Shown here: piece after piece, positions 44,259-54,621 of the stretch | Layout: each line of letters starts with the position of its first letter | How positions within the stretch are numbered: the first letter of the stretch is position 1 | Assembly (NCBI GenBank): GCA_021432635.1 | Contig: MU270092.1 | Coordinates: forward strand, 235,006 to 299,005 | Length of the DNA stretch: 64,000 nt | Direction: 5' to 3' | DNA from: Thozetella sp. PMI_491 | Taxonomy: Eukaryota; Ascomycota; Sordariomycetes; Chaetosphaeriales; Chaetosphaeriaceae | The notes under the pieces: generated by a model | Database searches by the model: none | What the model saw: only the letters and a program-made list of their open reading frames with translations | Told to the model about the DNA's origin: nothing | Made by a program: the position numbers and the translations under genes

Positions 44259-44900
44259 ATGACAATGGACGTGGCCTCGACGCCTGCAGAGCCAGAGCCC
44301 AGCGTCGACCCCAATGGAAGCCCATGGGACATGCCTGGGCACAGTGTAGGCGAGGCGTTCGCCACCTGGGCCACCTTCTTCGCCGTCTTCGGGCTCATAT
44401 TGTCTGTCATGATCTTGGACTTCTGTCGGAAGCAAAGAGGCCATGAGATGATCACCAAGAAAGTCTTTCGCCGGTGCTGGAATGGCACGCTGGGGCGGAT
44501 CGACCGCTTCCACATGGAGGAGCCTGACATCTATTCCGACGCGGAAAAGGGAAAGAAGACAAGTCAGACACGGGATGACTCGAGCAGTGAGGAGGTGACT
44601 CCACCACCTGCTACATACAACCCTGGGATCACCATCACGCAGCCACTGAGCAAGATCAACGCCGCACAGCTCTTCCAGTCAGCACCATCCTGTCACCCCG
44701 TGCCACCTCCCCGCGTCAGTGAGGACCGGCCAGGATCTCGCTGGAGCTCGATGCTGGAGCCGAATCCTTCGGGACATGTTGCTACCAGGATCTGGGACGA
44801 CCGCCCTCACAGTAACTACAGCAATGTTAGCCAGTTGAGTGGCGAGCGGCGGGTTGCCCAGCCTGTTCCTGGGCGGATGTTAACAGACCGACAGATCTGA
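44259..44900 (+). CDS. Single-pass membrane protein of unknown function
   Basis: Single exon, 213 residues. A short acidic/Pro-rich N-terminus (about 30 residues) precedes one membrane helix (about 35-55, ATWATFFAVFGLILSVMILDF). A basic juxtamembrane segment (CRKQRGHEMITKKVFRRC) follows, so by the positive-inside rule the long C-terminal part should be cytosolic. That part is Ser/Pro-rich and looks disordered, with an acidic-serine patch (DDSSSEE) resembling casein kinase sites. I recognise no family. The TATA box and a clean single ORF support it as a gene. The second Met (residue 3) is an alternative start. Confidence 0.65.
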   Translation: MTMDVASTPAEPEPSVDPNGSPWDMPGHSVGEAFATWATFFAVFGLILSVMILDFCRKQRGHEMITKKVFRRCWNGTLGRIDRFHMEEPDIYSDAEKGKKTSQTRDDSSSEEVTPPPATYNPGITITQPLSKINAAQLFQSAPSCHPVPPPRVSEDRPGSRWSSMLEPNPSGHVATRIWDDRPHSNYSNVSQLSGERRVAQPVPGRMLTDRQI

Positions 44901-45285
44901 TTTCTCGGCTGCGCTTGGTTAAGGAGAGAAGGTCCATTCTTGTATTCTTTTCAAAATTCGCTTGTTACCTTTGTTCTCGAGCACATATCACATTGGTTTA
45001 TGAAGTATTCTTTGAAGGAATTTTTGTGCTGCCTTGCTGCTAGCTAACACCTCTCGAATCCATCCCCTCAATACACGTCCATGCATCTCAAATCATAGCG
45101 TGAGCATCTTCACGCGTCCTCGCCTATCCCATTTGGGCAAGCCTGCATCTGTCCTCCAAAAGCTAGTTGAGAGCGCCATAAGAACCGTAAGCTCCGTGTC
45201 GCGGATATCAGACTAACCGCGACTCATCCGACTACTGGCGCGACACATCAGTCGAAGGCTGATCGGACGACGAATTGCCACCAGC
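44901..45285. other. Convergent 3' flanks
   Basis: 385 nt between two convergent stops. Nothing further was recognised. Confidence 0.4.
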
Positions 45286-48200
45286 TCACATTCCAGGAGA
45301 TGGCTCTGTATTAACACCCCGAGGAGGACTAGAGGTGGTGGCCAGCTCTTGTTGTTCGGCCTCAGTTGCCGCCTCCATCTCAGCCCGCCTTCGCTTGGTC
45401 ATATATGGTCCTCGACGCCGTGGCTGTCCGGCCGGAGACGAGCTAGTGTTGCGTTTCTTCGACTGTACCTTGCTAGGGGTGTGTGGGGACATGGAGACAG
45501 ATGAAGGCAGAGCTATAGGACAATTATCAGCCTCTGCAGCGGCCTGGGTGTTGTAGGGCGTGAGATAGATTCGACGCTTCCCTCCGTGTTGCTCGTCGCT
45601 GACCGAATCCCTTCTGCCATAGCGTCCATCACTGGTGGGCTTTTTCTGACCATATTGTCCGTTGCTGGTAGCACCGTCGCCCTGACTGAGAGTTCCCTGC
45701 AAAGGCTGAGCTCCAACTAGTGTGCGGGCGTCAGGTGCAGGTTGCTGTTGTCCGCTGTTGGGCTTCACCGACGCCCTTCTTCCGTCCTCCGCTGTACCCA
45801 GCTTTAAAAGCTTGGCCTTCTTCGCAGGCAATCCTGTGGTGCCTTCTTCGTTGAGGTTTTCTGCGGACCTCTTTGGCACGTTTGGTACCTGGTAGGCCGG
45901 TGCCGAAGGGTGTGTAGCACCGTAACTACGGATTGGGACGCTGGAAACGCCAACATGGCGTGCTGGGCTTTGTCCCTGTGTCTCTGAAAACGGATTGTTG
46001 TTGCGAGGAAGCGGCTGTTGGGCGACTGCCTGGTTTGGGCCTCCAACATTGCTAACGGGCATGAAGTGAGCTGTGCTGTGTAATCCTTCTGCCAGGATTT
46101 TGGGAGCGGTCGCCAATGCTGAAAGGGGGGTGTGTGTTCGAGGGTCACTGCCTCTACCACTCCCTAGACCAATGTTCTGTGGCCCGACAGGGCCAAGACG
46201 TTGAGTGACCGGCTCCCTGTTCGTAGGGGATTGGAAGGAAGTTCCGGCAGCGCTGGCGGTCGAAGCAGCAGACAAAGGGCTTGCATTATGCGAGTCTCGC
46301 ATCAACTCTGACTGAAGGCGAAGCGCCGGAGAGTGAGAACTTTGATGGCTATGCATGCCCCCAGTCTGCTTGACGGGCGTATTTGTTGGATAAGAACGAG
46401 GATCTCCCGCGTTTACCTGCTTCATGATATGACCGGGCTCCCATCGAATGGCTATCCTACCCTGGCCAATATGCCGTACGCCTATAGCCGAGCCAGATTG
46501 TCGCTGTTGAATTGCATCGACGGGGCTTGACGACGTTCTATGGGTGACTTCGGTTCTACCATGCGTGGGGGTGGAGAAGGCGCTTAGCTGCTCGCTTCCG
46601 TGTCCGCCAGCAATAGGCTGGCGCTCTCCTGCTGCACCGTGCATGGGAATTTGCTGTGTAATGATGGAACGATACTGGTTCATGCCTGCCATTGTGCGCT
46701 GCTCCTCAGGAAGGTATGCATTGTGGACAATGCTAGGGATCGTACGGACAATCCAGCGGAAGAGCAGATGAGCGATCTCGTCGCTGTTCTTCTCGAGAAA
46801 ACAAAGGTGGCCATTTCCATGGATGCCTTGCTTATTGAGCTCAAGATGGGTAACGCGCACTCCGGCCTGCTTGAGGAATGCGACAGTTGCCCAGTCGTAA
46901 AGGGCATGAGGGCTCGCCTCTGTCGTGACTACGGCCACAGGCTTCTGGCTGATGTTGGTCAGCGTCCGGATAGGGTTCTTGAGTTCTTGGTGCTCGACAT
47001 GTCCATCCTCCGTCGTGAACGATTCGGCCGCGAGAACAAGATCCGGGTTCTGTAGATAGCACGACATATTCCTCTCCGGGTTGAAGAACTTAGCAACAGG
47101 GATGGGAGGAAGCTCCTCCTCTGCCTCGACCTCGAAGTTTCCCCCACCCTCGGTTTTCAGGGAAATGTTCGCGGGCGGGTCGTAGTTGACTGGGACATCC
47201 GAAATGCCATACGCACGCAAGCCTCTGATGTATTCTGGCTCCTTGAGATGAATGCGGTTTCCAAACTGATCCAGCTTGGTGGCTGAGGAGAACGGAGGGC
47301 CGGCAGGTTCAACAGCAATGACGGCGCGCACCAGCTCCGGCTTGGCGTCAAGCCCGAGCAGTGCAATGTTTCCTCCCATGCCCTGACCGATCAGAACTGC
47401 AGGTCCGGTTTGCCGCAGCAGATCAAAGATGGCATACTGTGAAGCGACCTGCCTCACACGGCGGTCGTAGTGCTCCGGGTACAGACGCTGGATATAATTA
47501 TCGAAGATTGGGTCACCTCGCTTTCCATTCTGCGTAGAGACATGTGTCAGTGCTGAGTTCTTGTGCGTCGAGTTGTGTGAAACCCACCCCAGGCCATTGG
47601 CTGTGCTTCTTGGCGATCTCGTAGAAGTAGGCGTTGTGCACAACCGACTTCTCTGGCGCCGTGAGTTCATTCTCGATTACGCTAGCGTCCATATACTGGA
47701 TCCGGTCCATAAGTTCGATATGGTCGATCTTTGACCGGCCGTGGAAAGGCAGGTCCGGAAGGAACACAGTAAATCCAGCACGAGCAAACCATTCAGCCCA
47801 GCCACGGCCACCGTCAGGCTTCTGGTGCCAAAGCTAGAGATAGAGATATGTTAGATCAATTAATGTCTCGATTGTTTCGTCAAGGAGATGCCAAACTTAC
47901 TGTCCCATCATGATAGTCTCCATGAACGAGAATAATAGGGATACTGAACCTCTCCGACGAGTTCAGTGGCTCGAGCTTCTCAACATACACTTGGTGAACG
48001 ATGGTCGACCTCTCTCGATCCCAGATACCGCCGACGTGCATTGAGGTTCTCCGAATCGAAAGGGCCTGGACAATTCCTGGAAGTCCGGCGCTGTGAGTCT
48101 TGGATGGAGGCGGCACTTGACTGGTAGCACGTGGCGCGGGAGTAACGCTGCTAGAGGCCATAGCTGCGGCGGACGCCATTGTGGCCGTGGCTCCTTGGTT

Positions 48201-48683
48201 GGCGTTCTTTTCCCGCATATGAGATGATAACTGAGGAGCAGCTGGCATCTCACGCTGCTTCCCCTTCTGCACTCCTTGGACAGACGAAAGCATGTTGCTT
48301 TGAGGGGCAGCTGCAGAGGCTTCCATGGCCCCCTGAATCTGATAGTGAATCGTTTCCAAGATGCGGTGTTCACTGGCTTTCCAGTCGGTCGCGGTGCCCT
48401 GGGAGACCGTCGCACGAGATTCCATATTCCTTTGACCCACATGGGAAGCTTCGGGGTCCTGTGTCGGACGGGGAGCCAGTTGCGGCAACTGCTGGGGAGG
48501 CTGCGATTGGGGTCGGGCGGATCCTTGGTGTGCACCTGGTCTGGTAGGCGCCTGGATGGATGACGGAGTGTTACGTTCCGGATCTTGAGGCTCCGTAGTA
48601 ACAGTACGTAACTCGTTCATCGCAGCGGCCTGTTGGTTTGCCTGTTCGCGGATGCCCGCGTTGTTCACTGGATGGTCAGCCAT
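45286..48683 (-). CDS. Very long alpha/beta-hydrolase-like protein lacking the nucleophile serine
   Basis: Exons are 48683-47901, 47833-47588 and 47529-45286, giving 1090 residues. Residues 1 to about 225 are Gln/Pro/Ala-rich and disordered. The hydrolase domain (about 225-560) follows a family whose members I recall reading GHSxGG at the nucleophile elbow and GNGHMMMLEKNS at the histidine. Here the joins restore HDGT/LWHQKPDGGRGW and SQWPG/NGKRGDP. The histidine motif is kept (HGNGHLCFLEKNSDEIA), but the elbow reads IGQGMGG, with Gly393 where serine is expected. The 520-residue tail is disordered and ends in basic clusters (KVQSKKR, PRRRGPYMTKRRRAEME) resembling nuclear-localisation signals. 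The likely reading is a pseudo-hydrolase with a binding or regulatory role. The ATG at 48683 is the first in frame. Confidence 0.8.
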
Positions 48684-49625
48684 GCTGCGGACAACACAGT
48701 CGACGACTTTGGCTGAGGTCAAGGCAATACTTTCTAGTAACCATCAAGTTAGAATAATGTATAGCATTCTGATAGATGTGAGAGGGGCAATTGGAGGAGG
48801 GGATGTGGCGAGTTGGGGGTGGAATGTGAGAAGTGAGCAGAGCGCCGAAAGGTGAGCGTCGCTTGACGGTAGGCTTGATGAAAGGAAGATAACGAAGTTA
48901 AAATTTCTCTCACAGGCATCAGTAAAGGCTAGTCCACGGTAATAGTGGTAATTTAGATTCTCGACGGACATCGACTGAAAGAATAAAGAGAGTATCTGAT
49001 CGATGGAGATGGTGGGATGTTGCGGGTTGACGAAGCCGACTTGATTTTCGGCAACAGGCAGAAATATGGGGAAGAACAAGGGGAGCGCGGAGTGAGTGCC
49101 TTGTGTTAAAACAGAGGAAAGGAAAATTGAGAGAACGATCTGCTTAAGAATGGTCTTTATCACCTCGGTATCTTTGAAAAAATGGTTACCCACCAGCTGG
49201 GCAGTGCTCACAACCCACGTTCTACGACGCACCAACCTGTGCCAGTCGGATTTTACATTTTGGAAGTAATATCATATCATAAAAGGAAGAATTTTATTTA
49301 CGTACCGCGTATATTATTTGATCTAACGGCTGGGTGGACACACAGACAGACATATACCGGATGTAAAGCGAAATAGTTATGTAAACATAGAATGTTCCCA
49401 ATCCCCATTGTTCTGTTTACTTTGTCCCATAATTCACACGAACTTGCAACTCTAATATAGATCACGAGATACTGCTCAGTGATAGTAACGCATAACTCAT
49501 ATTTCGCTGATGAGATCTATCTCTATTGCACTGCCATGTCGCACCGGTGCCGGATATCTTTTATCATCCCACAAAGACTGCCGGCCAAGCCCTCTGAAGA
49601 AGGTTGTCAAAGTTAGGTCTCGATC
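48684..49625. other. Intergenic, low-GC stretch
   Basis: About 940 nt. The part 49240-49560 looks visibly AT-rich. A 163-residue frame on the minus strand (48744-49235) is rejected. No RNA gene was seen. Confidence 0.4.
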
Positions 49626-50099
49626 TCATGAAAAACGCCAACCTTTGGGAGTCCTCATTCCCAAACTTCGCGGCATCGTGTCGACAAAGCCGTTCTTCTC
49701 GTATAGTTTCCTCCCGGGCGGGTCGGCAAGCAAGTTGACGTAGGGGTCTCCTTCGGGCGCGTTCGCTTTTATGAATGCCAAAAGGTGCTTCAAAACTGCG
49801 TCGCCGAGTCCTTTTCGTTGATGTTCCGGCAACACTGCCATATCGGCGATTGTGAAATACCAGCCTCCGTCCCCGAGGATGCGGCCCATCGCAGCGATGC
49901 TGGTTTCCCCAGCATCGTCAGTGAAAGTCACGTAGCATCCATACCAGCTTCCAGCCGCGATTGGCTTGGCCTGTGCCTCAGTAACGGGCGAAAGACCGGA
50001 GGCCTCGCGGAGGTGTCGGTAGGTCGCAACTGGAGGGAACCCCGGCTCAATTTTGTAGCCTGAGGGGAGGGCGGGTGGATCCTCGGCGCTGGATGCCAT
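49626..50099 (-). CDS. GNAT family N-acetyltransferase
   Basis: Single exon, 157 residues, a compact GNAT domain. The acetyl-CoA pyrophosphate-binding motif A is MAVLPEHQRKGLGDAVLKHL (Q/R-x-x-G-x-G/A form: QRKGLG). Motif B follows in NLLADPPGRKLYEKNGF. The N-terminal YRHLREASGLSP begins with the family's first strand and helix pair. The acceptor could be a small amine, an antibiotic or a protein lysine; sequence alone does not decide. No targeting signal. The residues PKGWRFS end the chain immediately after the last strand. Confidence 0.88.
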   Translation of the reverse strand: MASSAEDPPALPSGYKIEPGFPPVATYRHLREASGLSPVTEAQAKPIAAGSWYGCYVTFTDDAGETSIAAMGRILGDGGWYFTIADMAVLPEHQRKGLGDAVLKHLLAFIKANAPEGDPYVNLLADPPGRKLYEKNGFVDTMPRSLGMRTPKGWRFS

Positions 50100-51194
50100 C
50101 TCTAATGTAGAAGAGCTATGACAAAGGGGTCTTCAGAGAGTTTTAACTGTTATTTACTCTTTGTTTTCTCTCTCATCCCAAATGAACCTGGAAAGAGAGA
50201 GTGTGTCCTATGAAGAGTTGTCAAGTTTGTAGTTATATAAATCGAATGTCAACCCAACGCCGAGCTCCGGGCCCACTTCGCTCCGAGACGATGTCTCGGT
50301 ACTCGGCAGAGCCCACACTCGGTTCCGATAACACCGACCGCATGCCATCGCCAACTACTACCTTCGAGAAGACTCGAGATTTGAGAAGAGTTTTGAAAAC
50401 CGACTGCATGCGATATGTGGAGGACCAAGGCTCCAGGCCACACGTGACTTGTGTCAAACCAGCCCATGCATTGTTGCTATTTTTGCTACAAGAAAGCAAG
50501 GGCGCACTGATCTACGCTGGGAGAGACAGTGCGAGGCATTACCGCATCTAGGAGTAGCTATCTTGGCAAGCTTGGGTATGCCTAGAACTGCTTCTTGGCA
50601 AGGCCACGAGAAGGGCTTTGGCTTCGTTGATGTTTTGTGCTTACTCATAACGGGGATCCTCTGCTGTGCAACCAACACGATAGTTACACCCAACTGGGCA
50701 TTTTCCCGCAGTTGTTATTATCCCGCAGCCGTCAGGACCATGGGATCTCCGCGGGCTAGGAAATTGGCGCACTAGTGTGCATTTACTTGCCCAGCATTGC
50801 GCATTCTCCGAGGATTCCATACGCCAAACGAGGTAAAGATGAAGCGTCCTCATTACCCAGAGACGGCCGGCTGCTAGGGGATGAGTAACATGCATACTAG
50901 GTCTCTGCCTTGTTCGTTCGCTAGTTCCTTGTCGTGATCGATGCGGTCTGCAATATGCTTGCAAAGCCCGAGAGCTCGGTTTTTAGGGGAATGGTGAAGT
51001 ATACTAGGATGTTCGTCACTAAGTAAAAAGGATGCATCGGTATCAGGTATAAATTGGCAGACGGCCGGCGCTCTTTCATGTTAGGAGAACAGACACGCCT
51101 CGAAACCTCTACAGCCCCTCTAGACTTCACCCAGTTGACCCAAGTATCTGTATCCAATATCTCTAATTCATCTTTCGCTCCTAAAAGACTATCA
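50100..51194. other. Divergent upstream region
   Basis: About 1.1 kb between the GNAT and the dehalogenase-like hydrolase genes. A plus-strand 116-residue frame (50201-50551) is featureless. Confidence 0.4.
51048..51054 (+). promoter_or_regulatory. TATA box of the hydrolase gene at 51195
   Basis: TATAAAT, 141-147 nt upstream of the ATG. The in-frame ATG at 51078 would fall at or before the expected transcription start. Confidence 0.55.
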
Positions 51195-52082
51195 ATGGCG
51201 TCACTAGCACCCGTAGCCACGGTCGCAACCATCGAGGTTGACGGCGTCAAGGTCTTTTACCGCGAGGCCGGGCTTAAGGACGCCCCTGTCGTGCTTCTTC
51301 TCCACGGGTTCCCCTCCTCTAGTCACCAGTTCAGGAACCTCATCCCACTCCTGGCCACGCGGTATCGTGTGGTCGCCCCAGACCTCCCCGGTTACGGTTT
51401 CACCGAAGTGCCTGCGGAGCGTAATTATAAATATACTTTTGAGAATCTCACGAAGACGGTGGCCGAATTTGTTGACGCACTGGCTATCAAGCGTTTCGCC
51501 ATCTACGTATTTGACTACGGCGCGCCCACCGGCCTCCGCCTAGCCCTCCAGCGCCCCGAGAGCATTGCGGCGATTATCACGCAGAACGGCAACGCCTATG
51601 TTGAGGGCTTCGGCCATCCTTTCTGGGACCCCATCGAGAAGGTGTGGGCCACTGGTGCCCAGGAAGACCGCGAGGCACTTCTCTCTCTTCTCACCGTCGA
51701 CGTGACCAAGTTTCAGTACGTCGGTGGCTCGCCGCATCCGGAACGGATCCCGCCCGAGACATGGATCCTCGACCAAGCCCTGATGGATCGCCCCGGCAAC
51801 AAGGACATCCAGCTGGATCTATTATCCGACTACGGTTCCAACGTGCCGTTGTATCCCAAGTTCCAAGAGTATTTCCGCACCTCGAACGTGCCCGTACTGG
51901 CGGCGTGGGGCAAGAACGACGTGATCTTCATTGCGCCTGGAGCGGAGGCCTTTGCCAGAGATGTTAAGAAACTGGAGCTAAAGTTGGTGGATGCGGGCCA
52001 CTTCGCTATAGAGACGAACGAAGTCCAGTATGCTCAGTGGATATTTGATTTCTTTGACAAGTATAGCGTATTCGAGTCCTAA
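51195..52082 (+). CDS. Alpha/beta hydrolase, haloalkane dehalogenase / epoxide hydrolase-like
   Basis: Single exon, 295 residues. The oxyanion loop is LLLHGFPSSSHQFRN. The nucleophile is an aspartate, D107, in YVFDYGAPTG rather than a serine. This places the protein with haloalkane dehalogenases, epoxide hydrolases and related C-X hydrolases. D242 (AWGKNDVIF) is the likely acid and H269 (VDAGHFAIE) the base. The cap region (about 133-210) separates the two halves. The start at 51195 has good context (ATCAATGGC); the frame is open further upstream but the TATA box position argues against it. The substrate is unknown; a detoxification role is plausible. It is convergent with the HET gene, 199 nt away. 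Confidence 0.88.
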   Translation: MASLAPVATVATIEVDGVKVFYREAGLKDAPVVLLLHGFPSSSHQFRNLIPLLATRYRVVAPDLPGYGFTEVPAERNYKYTFENLTKTVAEFVDALAIKRFAIYVFDYGAPTGLRLALQRPESIAAIITQNGNAYVEGFGHPFWDPIEKVWATGAQEDREALLSLLTVDVTKFQYVGGSPHPERIPPETWILDQALMDRPGNKDIQLDLLSDYGSNVPLYPKFQEYFRTSNVPVLAAWGKNDVIFIAPGAEAFARDVKKLELKLVDAGHFAIETNEVQYAQWIFDFFDKYSVFES

Positions 52083-52281
52083 ATAAAGGAGATCCGCGGC
52101 AGCGGTCCCTTTCTGAAGCAATTGGTATAAGAAAGTGGTCTAAGCAAGTGATATCGTGACATGTGAAACTCTCGCACCCCTCCACGACCGTTTGCGTTGT
52201 TCCAAAAAGGAGTACAGTACTAAGACATCGTCCCCAAATCATGCGCCTTGGTAGTAAGCCACTCTCCACACTCATCTCTGT

Positions 52282-54621
52282 TCATACCAACACGAACTGG
52301 GCGGGCCGCAAGCCGGCCTCGTGAAACTCTCGAACCAACCGACCAAACATAATATCAGGTACAACACAGGGTCCGACGAGACGGAACCTCGCAGAGCTAG
52401 GAATATCTGGGTAGAGCGCCGCCATGGCTTCGGACGTATCCTGGCGTAGCACGAATGCCAATTTGCTCCCTAGCACCAAGGCAATATCATCTCCTGGAGC
52501 AGCGCCAGCCGGCGCGAGGCACAGCCTGCCCGAAGCAGTAATGCAACACCTCGCTTTGTGGTGCTCCGGATCGAACGGCTCGGCATATAAAGCCCGCTCG
52601 CCCCGTAGTCGCGCCTGGCGGACAGGGTCCTTGCCCGTCTCGTCATCGTCGTCGCATGCGTCCTCTTCTTCGGCATCTGCGACCTCGTTGAACTCGGGAA
52701 GCGTGTCGAGCATGCTGGTGACGCGCGCACAGTGGTCGTCCAGGCTTTCGATAGAGTCGACCACCCAGCCTTCCACACGGAGGATGCCCACCTCGAAGAA
52801 GGACTGCGGAACTGTATTAGTTCTGAAGCCGCCCGCGGCCAGCTTCATCGAAATGAAGTCCCAATGGGCGGTGATAGCCACCTCAGAGGCGGGGACACGC
52901 CAGTCAGGGACCCAAGAAGGGAGCTCCGCGTCCGACGCATCGTTGCGGTGTGTGAGGAGTATGGAGAGGATGTCTAGGTTGCCGTCCTTGTTCACGAAAT
53001 ACTTAACCACATCCTGGTAGACCTCTGAGACAGACTTAGAGTAGTCAATAGGCAGCGACGTGCTAGCAGGCTGGTCGTCACCCAGTGTCGCAGTGGGCAC
53101 GCGGCCGAGGCCGACCACCGAGTACACCTTGTCTCTGGCATCGGTAGCATCAAACTCTCGGCCAGCCATCAAGAGGTCGAGAAAGCCACCGGTGTGGTGG
53201 TACCAGACACTGCCGATGCACCCGATGAGTTTGATCACGCTCTGGCCGAATATCCATCCTCTCGTCAAGCAGGCAACCGCGGCTGCCTGGTCATCCGTAA
53301 ATTCGGATAGTCCCTCCACACCCTCAGTCTGCAGCTTCTCGTAGAGACGGCTGAGCCGGGCGGCGGATCGCTTCATTGCATACCATCCTATTGTATTCCG
53401 GCCACACACAACCGTCACATCCTTGGCAGCTGATATCTCTTGCCGTATCCAGCTTCTGCGAAACCACGGCCGTTGAAATATCCGCCACTGTGCATTGTAT
53501 ATTTGGGACAGTCGGTTGTAGCACTCTGATTCGTGACGGCGCAGCGTGATTGCTTCCCGCTGCTCACATTCGTCGAGATACTTCATACTCTCCAATGCCA
53601 GATGTGAATTTCCTTCCTCCTCCCCCAGCCAGACAATCACATGCGATGCATTCTGGTAGATCTGAAGCATGTGCTGTACCTGCTCGCTTCGTTCCTGGGG
53701 ATCTTGCTGATTGATGCAGAGGGCATCAATCCACATATGGCGCGTCACGGTTTGTAAGCGTAGGTGCTGGAGGGCGAAGAACAAGTTGTGTGCCACTGGA
53801 AGCGAGTGACCGTTGCACTGAACGATGAATTTCGGGCTCCCATCCCCCCAGGTATACGAAAGAGCCTCGTAGGTCGGGACGGTCGTGAAAGCGGCATCTC
53901 GTTGTGCCACGTTCATTACCGACAAGCTGCAGACTATGGGCTCGCCATAGAGCCCCGGCTGGACGTGGAGGAGGCGTGCCTGCCGGCGGCCGATAGGCAC
54001 GTATACTGACGACTTACCCTTGATCGACGCAACGATTTGCGCATCGCTTGCGGGCGCAAGGCTGCGAAGGACAGGGGTCTCCGGGACGGCCCGCGCGTCT
54101 CTGGCCCAACAGTCGGGCGGGCACGGCGGCCACTCCTCTACTTCTCTTTGGTTCAAGGAGATCACCGAGACAGAGTGCACGTCGTCGTCTTCCTCCAGGG
54201 CCTCTATCTCTTCTCGGAGGGGCCCGCCAGCCAAAGCTTTCTTCGGAAATAGAGAGAGGCCTCTGTACCTCTCTTGCTTGGCCGCTGCTAGGATCTCCTC
54301 TTCGTTGGCCACAGAGAGGAGGCCGCTGCTCGTCATTTGTTGCGTCACATGAATCTCCGGCCCCGGGTTGCCGTATTCGACATCTAATTGTCCTCGAACA
54401 TCGACGGCGATGGGGTCGATGTCAGAGATGCCTTGGTGCAACGACATTGCCATATACTGCTCCTGTAGACTGTCCAACTGCTGGGTGTAATCGTCTGAGG
54501 CTTCGAAGGGGAAGAAGGTCCCACGCGGCATATTCTCTGTTATCAGAGATGCTAAGAGGCTTGATGGAGTGTCATCGTGCATCTCATCGAGGGTTTTCCT
54601 CCGTCGCGGCTGAGCGGACAT
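52282..54621 (-). CDS. HET-domain protein (heterokaryon incompatibility)
   Basis: Single exon, 779 residues. The HET domain starts at residue 251 with YEALSYTWGDG. It continues through MWIDALCINQQDPQERSEQV, IYQNASHVIVWLGE and the third block RPWFRRSWIRQEI. HET domains are related to TIR and, in several characterised fungi, trigger cell death after fusion of incompatible hyphae; many genomic copies have no known role. Residues 1-250 are polar and acidic with no recognisable partner domain such as NACHT. The C-terminal part (DARDKVYSVVGLG, then LPIDYSKSVSEVYQDVVKYF) is the usual extension of this family, interrupted by an acidic loop near 640-660. The C-terminal tail has the common PDIMFGRLVREF. 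No adjacent partner gene is evident. Confidence 0.93.
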   Translation of the reverse strand: MSAQPRRRKTLDEMHDDTPSSLLASLITENMPRGTFFPFEASDDYTQQLDSLQEQYMAMSLHQGISDIDPIAVDVRGQLDVEYGNPGPEIHVTQQMTSSGLLSVANEEEILAAAKQERYRGLSLFPKKALAGGPLREEIEALEEDDDVHSVSVISLNQREVEEWPPCPPDCWARDARAVPETPVLRSLAPASDAQIVASIKGKSSVYVPIGRRQARLLHVQPGLYGEPIVCSLSVMNVAQRDAAFTTVPTYEALSYTWGDGSPKFIVQCNGHSLPVAHNLFFALQHLRLQTVTRHMWIDALCINQQDPQERSEQVQHMLQIYQNASHVIVWLGEEEGNSHLALESMKYLDECEQREAITLRRHESECYNRLSQIYNAQWRIFQRPWFRRSWIRQEISAAKDVTVVCGRNTIGWYAMKRSAARLSRLYEKLQTEGVEGLSEFTDDQAAAVACLTRGWIFGQSVIKLIGCIGSVWYHHTGGFLDLLMAGREFDATDARDKVYSVVGLGRVPTATLGDDQPASTSLPIDYSKSVSEVYQDVVKYFVNKDGNLDILSILLTHRNDASDAELPSWVPDWRVPASEVAITAHWDFISMKLAAGGFRTNTVPQSFFEVGILRVEGWVVDSIESLDDHCARVTSMLDTLPEFNEVADAEEEDACDDDDETGKDPVRQARLRGERALYAEPFDPEHHKARCCITASGRLCLAPAGAAPGDDIALVLGSKLAFVLRQDTSEAMAALYPDIPSSARFRLVGPCVVPDIMFGRLVREFHEAGLRPAQFVLV

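Noticed and set aside
48744-49235. A 163-residue minus-strand open frame
   Set aside because: It spans the probable 5' flank of the long hydrolase-like gene, starts with a non-ATG-like context, and shows no conserved motif.
51054-51194. A 47-codon N-terminal extension of the dehalogenase-like hydrolase
   Set aside because: It starts within 6 nt of the TATA box without a proper ATG. The domain begins right after the ATG at 51195.
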